64,000 nt of DNA, from contig OW386290.2 of NCBI GenBank assembly GCA_936432065.2, positions 129,936,677 to 130,000,676 of the forward strand, read 5' to 3'. A program made the translations under genes and the position numbers. The stretch comes from Rutpela maculata (taxonomy: Eukaryota; Arthropoda; Insecta; Coleoptera; Cerambycidae). The notes under the pieces are model-generated. The model searched no databases. It saw only the letters and a list, made by a program, of their open reading frames with translations, and had not been told where the DNA came from. The stretch's first letter is position 1; every line of letters begins with the position of its first letter. Below are positions 12,501 to 24,500 of this stretch, piece by piece.

Positions 12501-15500
12501 CAATATCATTAATGTCCATTTTATCACTAATTTGTTGGATAAATTCACTAGTAGCAGTTTCAGTTGAATGAGACTTCCTGAAACCATGCTGACAATCGTT
12601 CAACAATTTATAGGTTTTTAAATAGTCATGTATTTTCTGAGAAATGACCGTTTCTATGATCTTAGATATTACACTAATTAATGCAATTGGACGATAATTT
12701 TCAATATTTGATGAGCAACCGATCTTTGGTATTGGGATCAGTACAGCTAGTTTTAAAGCATCTGGAAATTCTCCATGTATCAGGCATAAGTTTATTAAGT
12801 GTGCGATAGGTTCGGATATAATGTCTCGACAGTTCTTTATCAATTTAATTGAAACTTCATCATCTCCAGTGGATTTTTTGTTATTGAGGTTGGTGATTAC
12901 TTTTTGAACATCTTCCTTTGTTACAGGAGTGAAAAACATATTTGAGGTTACATTCTTAGATGTTGTACAATTCTCGGATAGGTTTCCATGGAAGTGACTA
13001 TATAATCTGTTTGTAAAAGTGGTTGAAAAAAAGTTTCCAAAAAGCTCTGTTACTTCGCTTTTTTCCGATACTAACTTATTTTCGTGTACTAAAGAAATAC
13101 AATTTTCGGTTCTTTTTGTATTATTTTCATTTACTATACTCCAATTTTAGAGAGAATTAGAATTTTTTTATGTTCAGTTAATTTCGGCATTTCGAAAATA
13201 TGACACTGACACTGACAAATAAATAAAGAATGATTTAATATAGTGAAAAATACGGGATTTTATTGCACAGAAGTGTACCTATATGTACAATGTAGTTGAT
13301 GTATTTGTTTGTATTTTTATGTATTGGGCATTCGTGCTATATTGATATTGTAAGTTTTTTTTCCTCTTTGTAAACTATTGAAAAGTTCTACAGGGTGATT
13401 TACCACAACATGCAGAAAATAAAATGGTGTACTAGTCTTCTATGTGGGAAAGCTCCAGCAAAATTTTAGGGTGATCTGAGGTAATTTATTATACTTTCTT
13501 GCATTCAAACTTGTAAAGATACGCTACTATTATTTGCCCGTGGTCAGTGCATAGGGCAGTGAATTTAGGGAAAGAACATATAGGAGAAGTTTACATTTCC
13601 TTAATTGGCATAAAAAGTTAAGCTGGCGGGTGCCGGTCAAAGTGTCGCGTTTTTGCTTTCGATCGAACAATCAGGCCGTCGCGGCAGGTACAAAGTACCA
13701 CCGAAGTTTGGTGTTTTTGTGTTAAGTAAATATCTCTTATATGTTCAACTAAAAGTAGTAGAGTTTACTGGTGTAGGGTTAATGTCTTTCAGACCTATTT
13801 TGCTACTTTTGTGATTGTGATTGTGAGTGATTAAAATCAAAAAGTCACTTCTACCCTCTCCAGCTTTGCTGTCAGTCCCAAGTCTGATAAAGGGGAAGGG
13901 GAAGTGATATGGTTGCACCATGTTGCATCAGATTGGTTAAAGTCATAGGCGGCCCATTTCTACAAAAAAATAAGGTAATTTTTTTGGTCACATTTTTTTT
14001 TATTCCTTTCGGTGGGGACAACCTACTGATAAATTTTCCGCATGTTGTGGTAAATCACCCTGTATATCCCATAGTGGAACAAATAAAGTGTTCTATTCTA
14101 TTCTACAGTGTGACCCACTAAAGATCGCAACACCCTTGTATACCCGTTAATTAATGTTTGATTAACTTTAAACTTTGGTGGTAAGAAGATAACGATAAGG
14201 TGATTCTTTGAATTTAGCAATACGTGATACATATCAGTAGCGTGCGATTTTAAGGGGGTTTGAAAAGTCGATTTTTCAAAAAAAAATAGCGATTTTTTTT
14301 TCAAATTTTGGTTTCATCATCATAAAGGGCGCCATTTAAAATTTCTAGGTATCAATTTTAAGTGATATCACTTATCTGGTTACTGAGATGTAAGCCCCCA
14401 TTCTTAAATGTTTTCATTTTACGTTTTTTCGTAAATGATCAAGTTGTTTGAGTGAAATTTTGCCAAAAAACTAATTGTGCATTTTCTGAGAATTCATGCA
14501 CATTTCTTTAAATGGAGATTTGGTAGATAAATTAAATAAATTTAGATATTTCGTTATGAATATTGAAAAGTCTTGGTCACTTTACCGAGTAGTGTATGGC
14601 ATACTTTTAAAAACTGATTATGTAATGAACAAAAAAGAAACGTAAATTCTCAGAAAATGCGCACATCAGTTTTGGCAAAATTTAACTCAAACAACTTGAT
14701 CATTTACAAAAAAACGTAAAATGAAAACGTTCAAAAATGAATTTTTTGGAGCTTACATTTCAGTAACCAGATAGTGATCTCACTTAAAACTTAAAGGGGT
14801 TTTAAAAGGCGCTCTTTACGATGGTGAAACCGAAATTTGAAAAAAATAATCTCTAATTTTTTTTTTTGTTGAAAAATCGACTTTTCAAACCTTAAAATCG
14901 CATGCTACTGACATGTATTACATATTACTAAGTTCAAAGAATCACCTTATCGATTTCTTCTTACCACCAAAGTTTGAAGTTAATCAAGCATCAATTAATG
15001 GTTATACAGGGATGTTGCGATCTTAAGTGGGCCACACTGTAAAATGTTTAAATCCGAGTTTAAATCTCAAATATCTCACAATAAATCTGACATTAAAAAT
15101 GCATATAAAAGAAATTAAAGGTCTTTAAGTAAACTTTAAACAGCTTTAAAGAAACCTTTAGGCTCTGCTGCCATTGACTCTAAAATAAAAATTTTAAATA
15201 CCCGATAGGTGCCCCGAATAATCGAATATTCGGCGTTCGGTTGTTCAGCAAAATCACTATTCGCTGCATCACTATTCAAAAGACATTACAGAAGGTTTCA
15301 CGTCAATTCATTCACTGGACGAGAGCTCTGAAGTATTGCCGTTCTTATGGCTTTACTCTCTATACTATGTTCACGGAATGGAAGTATGTATTGTTCATCT
15401 CATTACTATATTATTAGTTTACAGACGATATTTAAAACATACAGACGGTGAATTTTGTTAAGATCAAACATCGGCATATTTGAATGCCTATATAATATAC

Positions 15501-18500
15501 TAATGAAATAGGGGACAATATTATCTGTACATATACCAATAAAATTAAAAGTGGTATCTTAGGTTAGATAGATATACATATATTTTTCATTAAATAATAT
15601 TTGTTTTTAGGTCCCGAAGTTTATAGTGGACACACCTCTGGTATAAGGCATGTGCTCTTCTTTAGGGACGATACACACCTAGTGTCGTGTGCTGATGATA
15701 AATCGTTACGAGTATGGGACAGATCGTCTGGAAAGGTAGAACATATTTTTAATTGTAAAGACTGGTTTTTCCATCCCCCATTACATTCATTTGACAATTT
15801 CCTTGGATTGCATTAATAATTGAAGAGCTAAGTGGATAAAGGTGTTATGTCACAAAAACACGTTATTGAGTAGTTTAACTCGAAAGTTTTTAGGCGAGAA
15901 CTTTTTTGTTATAATGACTATATAGCTTGCATTTTGCGATGATATTGACATTTGATGTACTTTTCAGAGATAAATAACTAAATTTGTGAGTTGTCATTAT
16001 TTTCGAAAATTTAAAAAAATTAATGTACATAACACCTTTATCCGTTCATAAGTTTCTCTGAAATGAATAAGGAATTAGTGAACAAAAGTGTTAAGAAATT
16101 AAACATATTTTATTATTATTAAAACATTGTACAATTTTTAGGTAGTCGGACAATTCTACGGTTTTGAGCCACAGTTTGGTCATTTCCAAGTATGTTGTGA
16201 TTCATTTATGAGTGGTAATTGTTCTTTAAGATTGGCCAGTTTTCCTACACTTAGGCTGCCCTTGTTTTCATTAAACACCATTAGAGCAATACCGTCGGAA
16301 TTTATCTTATGCATATTCCTTTTCTTTAAAATATCGACTTTGTAAAATGGAGTCATTTCATCTAGTGATGTAATAGTAGCACCCATAGGTGCCATTTTAT
16401 ACCGTCGCGAAAATAAACCTTTTCATTGTTCAAGTTTTTCTTCCTGTTGTACAAATTGAGTTTTGAGGCAATTCCACAATATCCTTGAAATGATTCTTCA
16501 TATCTATGACAACGTCGTCTTTGGGAGTTCTTAACATTTCTCGATACTGGTCCGGAACGTAGATGTTTTGATGTTTCCTTAAAATTTTCTCGACTCTGCC
16601 AAAGTCTCTGTCTGAATCTAAATATGAATGTCCCCCCTCCGAAAATTTATGGTCGATAACTTTAAATTCTCTCTTTAAAATCAACAACTGGTAAAGTGTA
16701 ATGATTTTGAAGTTTTTATTTTGTCCACCCCAGGAGTCGGGCCATATTGTAATGTGATCGATCTTTTCTTGGAAATATTCATTGTAAATTTGTGAAAAGG
16801 TATGTAAGCAACTAGCAATTTCCAGGCTTTCACGGCTGGCCATATCTTCAGTCCGTGTGAAAAAGAACATTTTTTTTTTTTCAGTATTCTTCAATGTATG
16901 TATGTCAAAGTTGTAAAACCACATTTGACGAAGGTAAAATGCTTTCGATGTACTTAATTTTGGCAGCGGCATGGTTTGCTGAAGATCTAAAGTGAGAAAG
17001 CAAATCGTTTTATCTACTGTAACTTTTGCTCCGTCATGCTTTTGTTGTTCGAAAGCTAGTTTAATTTTCTCCGTATTCTTTAGTATTATTTCCAGCATCA
17101 CATTTGGGAAAAAATGTGAGTCATTTCATGATCTCAATTAAACAATTTTGAATACCATGGACGTAATTTCAGCATTTTTATTGGGTAAGCAGAGATTTTT
17201 CATAGATAACCCAATAGATGTAAGCATAGCGAACCCTGTAATTCTTACGATAACCTTACAAACCCAAATGACCTTTGACTTGATTGGCGTAATTATCATA
17301 CTTATTATTTTTTCCGCAAGAATTTCGGAATTCACCAGATTTGCCTTAAACAATTTAATGCTCTTTCAAAATATTGGGTGGGCAGAAGCCATACCAGATA
17401 TCAGTTTTGCTCTTGTCATAAAAATTTCTACGGTCCAGCCCTCTTCTACTTGTCAGCATAAAAATGTTTGTACAAAAATCAACACCGCAAAGCGTCACTT
17501 TCCAGTATTTCTGATTTACAGACTAATTTGCTAGAATACTTTGGTAAATTCGTATTTTATTATTGCATTTTATATTGATAATGTTTTGTTTTTAAAACAT
17601 TATTAAAACTTGCCTGGGAAGAAATTGCCACTATGTGACTGATTTCTGCTGAATTGCCAAAAGGTATAAATGTGTTTACAGCAAATGGATACTCAAGTAC
17701 CATCTCGACTCTTGTACCATCTCATACCATTTCGAAAGTGAATGAAATGAATATATGGATTAAATCACTATAAGCACTATTTCCAAATATCAGCCAATTT
17801 ATAAACATCTTACATGATTCATGAAATCGTTTATTCATTGCCATTTGTAATATCAGTTTACTACGACTGGCCATTCTCACTATAATAGTAAGAAACACTT
17901 AACACAACTTGTCACATTAATGTCAATATAACATAACTTTAAAAGCAAAGTGTTTTGGATTAAAACAATTTAATATCGCACAGAAATGGATAAAGGTGGT
18001 ATGTGATCATGACACCTTTATCCATTAAATTATATAAAAACCATATGTACATAACACCTTTATCAAACATTAAAACGCATTTAGGAAAGGTTTATTATCC
18101 CAAAAACTTATTGAAATGATAGATTATAAGTTAAAATAGTTGTCTGTGTAGAAATCTCAAAATTTTCAAAAATGTCACATAACACCTTTATCCACTTAGC
18201 TCTTCAATTGGTTCCAAGGAATTTATCTACTAAATAAAGAGATGAAAAGAGCAGCTCTTAATATGTACATATACAGGGTGCGCCCCTTAAAACTCCCCAG
18301 ACTACTTGTAACTTTTTTATTTTTGAAGCGATGCCCATGTTGGGCACATCAAATTGTAGACATTTTTAAAGCCTTTAAACGTGCATACAGTGATTAATTT
18401 TTTTTTTTTTTTTAAATTGTTAAGAAAGGAAACTTAATTTATTTGAATATTTTTTTTACCTCACCCCGCACATAAACTGTGTAAATGTTTTCTTATAAAG

Positions 18501-21500
18501 GTTTTATTTAGCTTCGATTTATGTTATTAAAATAAAAAAATTTGCAATTTCCTGATTAGTACATTTTTATATAAGTAAGTTTGTTTTTAAAAATATTTAT
18601 TTCTTTTGTTTCTTGTTGCTGTTTTGTTACGTTGAAGATTGTTTGTGATATATCTTTTACAAATAAAACATAAAATTATTATTTACATTATTTTCAAAGT
18701 TATTTTAAAAAAAATCAGTTTGGAATCGGAACTAGTTTTTAATGTCTTTCTCTAAAACCAAAAAGAATTTCGACTATGACGTAATAATATAATTTGAAGC
18801 TAATTAAAACCTTTATAAGAAAAAATTAACGCAGTTCATGTACAGGGTGAGGTAAAAAAATATTTAAGGAAATTAAGTTGTCTTGACAATTTTTTCAAAA
18901 AATTTTTTTTAAATCACTGTACACATGTTTAAATGCCTCAAAAATATCTACAATTTGATGTGCCCAATATGGTCATCGCTTAAAAAATAAAAAAGTTACA
19001 AGTCTGGGGAGTTTTAAGTGACACACCCTGTATAATAGTTATTATACATTAATACATAGGATGGTTACAAATGTTTTAAATTTTAACAGTGCTGTAAGTA
19101 ATGCTTTAATTTTTCTATTAAATCTTGTTATTGGAAGATCTCTTGTATTTGCTGGTAAACTATTAAACATTGATAAGTTATAGTAGGGGGAATTTTGTCC
19201 CAATTTTGTATGAGTTTGTTGCCCCATAATTCTTGTAGAGAGAAATTATTCATAAAATGTGTGAAGCCTTTAATGGGGAGGGGCTCACGAATATGTTACA
19301 AAATGTCACATATGAAGAGGTCGTAAATAATGTTACAGGAGACGTGCTAAAATCAGTCATGATATTTATCTCCGTTTCGTATTTGAGATGTCTAAGCACA
19401 AATACGTTTTCAATTTGTTCATTTCACCATGATCTGATCATTTTTTGACATTTCAATATTGCGAGACCAACATGGCGCGGCCAAAATTAAAAAATTTAAA
19501 CATTTATAAACTTTTCTGTAAAAATAAATCGTACCTTGTCAGAAGGTAAGAGACAAAGGAACACACCAATTTACTTCCATTTCGTGCTGTCGGGGGTAGA
19601 AATATATAAATAAAGAAGAAAGTCAAAATGTTTTGAACAGATGAAGATTAACCCCCGATATTTTGTGATACTGTATTTTTATTGATATGTAAATTTTACG
19701 TACATATTGTTTTTATAAGCTTTAAGTTAAAATTTGGTTAAAAAAATTAATAAAACCCAATATTTTGCTTAAGGGTTTATTCCAATAATTCATCTGTTAA
19801 CCTCTTTTCGACATTGTAAATATTTATTGGTATCGGACACGTAAAAATTATATACTATTAGTACGTATTGGTAACGATGCATAATATTTAAGTGTACAGC
19901 TCCATAAATGTAACCTCTAGCATGGGCACTTGTGAACCGGCAATGTAAAAAGTCTATCGCTAAGGTATTTAGGCAAGCATAGGTGGGGGTTCGAGAAAAT
20001 TTGTGGGCGTTTGGCTCTGCTGAATGCAAATTATTAATCTTACACACGTAAATTTTACATACGATAATGTTCTCGGGTAAAGAACAAATAAATACTATGT
20101 ACAGGGTGTATACTTTCTGGAATGGAAAACAGGGAAAACCGGGAAAAGACAGAAATTTATAAGTTGTTTCCATCTTCTCTGAAATTGAAATAAACTCACT
20201 TAAAACTTCTCTAAATGGAAAGATTTTAGCAGCATCGTGAAGACTTGTGACCGGTGAATTCAGTAATATGTGTCCATAATAATTGCGAACAATTGAAGCC
20301 GATTGGAGGTCCGCTATATCTCCCTACTGACGAGAACTTTCCATCCTGTGTTTTTGGCCACATCAATGGAAAAGGAAAACATAATTTAATGGTTCATGGA
20401 AAATCAGATGGCAAATGGTGAAAGACTCAGTGGTTCAGTGCATTGAGACCACGGGTTTCCTGGTTGGAGTATGGATGTTTAGTGCCGCTTTTACCTAGTT
20501 AATGAAACTGTAGCAATGGCCTAGACCACATTTGAGTGAAGCAACGTGGTTAGTCGCTGTTATCCCTACTGAGTTCGAGCCTCAACTGCAGCAGATGGCA
20601 ATATCGCAGGGAATCATTGTTGTTAAAAAACGACCAATGAAAAAGAGTTTGTTGAGGTCGTACATCTAGCAGACAATCACGACAGATACCGTGTTGCTAT
20701 AAGACATCCCTTACAATAAAGGGAAGCTAATTCGATTAATTCATGGGACACAATCCTGGCATTTCAACGAGAACATGAATGTTCTGGTGCCTGTTTATGC
20801 CAACCAAAGCTTCATTATTCCTATTCAACTATTAAATGTATGAGGAAAATGCAAAGAAATGACGTTTTATAAAAATAAATTTTCTTCCAATTATGTATGT
20901 ATAACATTTCGATGTAATCAACAGTTCACGAGATTCTATTGAAAATAGATGAAAATTGCGTCTGATGGTGAATTTTAATTGCCATGGGTTAGCGTTATCC
21001 AATCGAGTTAAAATTTTGTATTTTAAATAACTGGAGGGAGCAAGGCCGAAAAAATTGTAAGAAAAAAAATATCGTCAAGTATAGCTAGGCACCACCCTGG
21101 TGTACACCCTGAATGTACATAGAGCCGGCCGGACATCAAAGTAGATTAGTCCAGTGGAATTAGAAAATATGCATATTGTAATTCGTTTCAGGATGCCACG
21201 TGGATTAAACGATGGTTTTATTGATTACGAACATGACCCTGAATTTGGTCCACTTTTTGACCGCCGGAACATTGTTTATTTAACGATTTATTGTTGAAAA
21301 ATTCCAAAAAATCGACTTTTTTAAAGATAACTCAAAGACTTTTAACGATAGGTTTTTCTATTTGTAGATACTGTTAGAACTTTGGAAAACGGTTAATTTG
21401 AGAGGTGGTTCGTTTAAAACGCTTGAAAATTTGTTTAAATAATTGCAAAAAACCGCGAAAATTATCGCAATTTGCAAATATTGTTCATTCTTTAACAAAA

Positions 21501-24500
21501 GCACTTTAGTTCTTGAAACTTTGACAAAATATGTCTTTTATTACCCCAAAGTTACCCCTAATATTTCATCAAAAAATTTTGATTAGTTTAAGAGATATTC
21601 AATTTGTTTATTAAAAACATAAATAATGTAAAGTGGAAATTCACCCAGTTCCCGTTATCGTAGAGGGTTTTTCGTTGAGACTTAAACTTTATGTTTTCAT
21701 TAATGGTAAATCAAGTTTGCATTATTTTCAACTTCAAAATGGCGTTTGAAAAAGTGTCATATTTTGAGGTTAGGTTTTTTGCTAATAACTTTTATGCAAT
21801 TGAAGATTTTGCAATATCCTCATATCTTTGTTGCTGGCGTTTTTTCACACATTTCCAAAAAACGAACATGACCCTGTGTGAAAAGAACCCAGCAACAAAG
21901 ATATGAGGACGATATTGCAAAATCTTCATTTGTTTAATAGTTATTAGTAAAAAACCTAACCTCAAAATGTGACACTTTTTCAAACGCCATTTTGAAGTTG
22001 AAAATAATGCAAATTTGATTTACCATTAATGAAAACATAAAGTTTGACACTCAATTTATAAACTTTGACGTTGCCGTTCGACGTTCACAAAATTGGTCCA
22101 TTTATAAACTTTGACGTTCGTCGTTTGCACGTTGGCATTTTTTACATAAAATGTCAAACTGAAAGATTGTATTTGTGATACATTTTTTGCATAAATTTAC
22201 TTTATTTTTGAATCTCTGTGTGTTTAATTTAAACTGAATATTCTGCTCACGTAACCATCCAATATTTTATCATTATGAACTTGATAATGAAAATTTGTAA
22301 AAAATTCTTGCAAAGATGTGATTTAAAACAACCTAATCTAAAAATGGTCGCTTGATTTTGGAATCGCTGTGGCTCTTCTATGAAAAGAATAAAATTAGAA
22401 CAATTGAAGGATATCTAATTGCCCCATCTTACTTTCTTGGCTTGGAATAGTTTGCATAAAACAGCATTTTATTAAAATATTCCCACTGAGTTTCAGGGGC
22501 TTCTACATAAAGGCTTCTATTTTCGCTTTCTCCCTCACAAATCTGTCTCTCAATTTTTTCCACAGACACAGACTAATCAACTAAAGAGTTCTCTATTACT
22601 ATAGGAAAATATACAAAATTTCGAGGCACCTGGTAGGTTGCATGAATTATTTCTGCGATCTCTTATTCCCTATTGAATATTTCTAATTCATTCGTTTTGT
22701 GAACACATTGTGTTTCTAGACGACTGACCGGTTGCATCGCCCATTTCTTAATATTTATGGCCGTATACTATCAAAATGCCCGTGTGAAACACGGGTTCAC
22801 TAAGGTAGGTAACTGAAAATAATGAATGAATAATGAATAACACCTCCTTTCCTATTTTAATTAAACAAAAACCAAACTATTCAAATAATGACCATCTATG
22901 AATTATACAAATTTGAAAGTTCTGAAAAAAGTTGACTCAACACGTTAGGTCGCCGTAATGGGACGGGCACTTTGAGTTTCCCAATTTTATTAATTTTCTT
23001 GAGGGTTTCAGATTAGTTCCTCTATTTGCAAAATTTCAAGTTCTAAGCAAGTCTGAAAGCTCCCAAATAAATCATGCGAATAAACATATTTGTATTTATC
23101 CGTCCGGTAAATTGTTTGGATACTTCCCGATGAATTGGAAATTTTGGCATGGAGGTGGGGCGACTACATTCTTGATAAGCCGAAAATTCCAAAACTTGCA
23201 AAACTCGAAATGGCAACTTTAATATGCCGGCCAATGTTTGTATAGAAGGTAATACCCACATTAAAATGAAGACTGCCAAAATGGTAAAAGCTGTAAAAAA
23301 CTATAGGAACAAAAGTTGTGGAGAATAAAATTTCACATAAAACAGTGAGTAGCGACATATATGTATATTTTATTGTTTTGGCAATACATATGTTTAAATG
23401 CGATAAATCAGCACAACGCCGCACTTTGCACACTTGCACTGTGCTTATACTATAAAAGTTAAAAACTGAATTTTTTGTAGAAAATTTAATTCTCTACAAT
23501 AAATTCTCTACAATGTTCTTATATCTCTTACCATATTGGTAGCGTCTTCATTTTAATGTGGGTATAGCCTTTCATACATATTGGAGCCGCCATTTTGAGT
23601 TTAGCAAAAAAGTTCCTATTCGAAGTTTCATAGCGAATATTTTAAAACAGGTTACTTTAAAGAGAAAAATGGAATGAATTTTAAAAACTTTTTTTTATTT
23701 ATTTTTTTTATTTACTTTTTTTATTTATTGAAATTATCATACATGTATGATCTCTGCAGAGATTAGATATTCACTGTGAACCTTCGAATAGGTGAGGATA
23801 AGCTACAAGATCAATAGGAAATAGAAAATTTTTTATGCAGAATTTAACGACATTTTTTTTTTTTTCTATACATTTTTCTCTTCCGATGAACGGTTTACAA
23901 CATAATAGTGAAAAACCAGCTTTAAGTCTCCGTTGGGGGTGGTTTTTTGCAAAAAAAAAAGGGGACATTCAACCTCTAAATTGGGGGGAACTTTTCGGGT
24001 AGATATCCGATATAGGAAAATAGATATTTCTAGAGTACGCATCTCAAAAATATTATTACTTTATAAATTATTTCTCCTATTCAGTGTTTTTTAATCTAAT
24101 TTGCGTGTACTATGTAGATATATTCGGATTTACTCTAAAGCACTTAGGACAATATAGTTGACATGGAATTGAATGAAAGTAACACTCATTCACGTGACAA
24201 AACGCTTCAATTTCATTGGAGATCCCGCAACGGTAATGTTAAAAACATGAAATTTGTTCATCTCGGACGGACGGCAACTTTTGATCCTGTGGGAAACATC
24301 AACGCCAACTTAGGATATAAATAACAATCAGTATTTTGTATGTTTCATCTTTCAACGGCGACGAAAACGCCCAACGGGAACGGAAAATGTTGGGCATCTC
24401 AAACTGATGGCAACTTTTGATCCAGTGAGAAACGATGTCAACGTGTATATTAATGACTTTCATTGATCAATTGCATTATGTAACTAACATAACCTCAAAG

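Larger units (their letters stand above)
10262..13278 (-). mobile_element. Tc1/mariner-like element, minus copy, interrupted
   Basis: Its termini are GCAATAAAGTCCCGTACAC at 10263 and TACGGGATTTTATTGCACAG at about 13252. The transposase lies on the minus strand: helix-turn-helix at about 13190-13145 and 11192-11100, then frames 11010-10669 (SRSTASRRIGKLELKNC, FTDEKVFQ) and 10832-10401 (GFNGQVYRDILENV-like, then YQQDNCPIHSA, a DDE catalytic-region motif of Tc1-like enzymes). Frameshifts and the retrotransposon at 11193-13142 disrupt it. The outer ends of this and the plus copy are inverted matches, so the pair forms a large inverted array. Confidence 0.8.

Noticed and set aside
21691..21983. 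Pair of opposed frames, both with FEKVSYFEVRF-like text
   Set aside because: Inverted repeat artefact in the 4.3-kb element.
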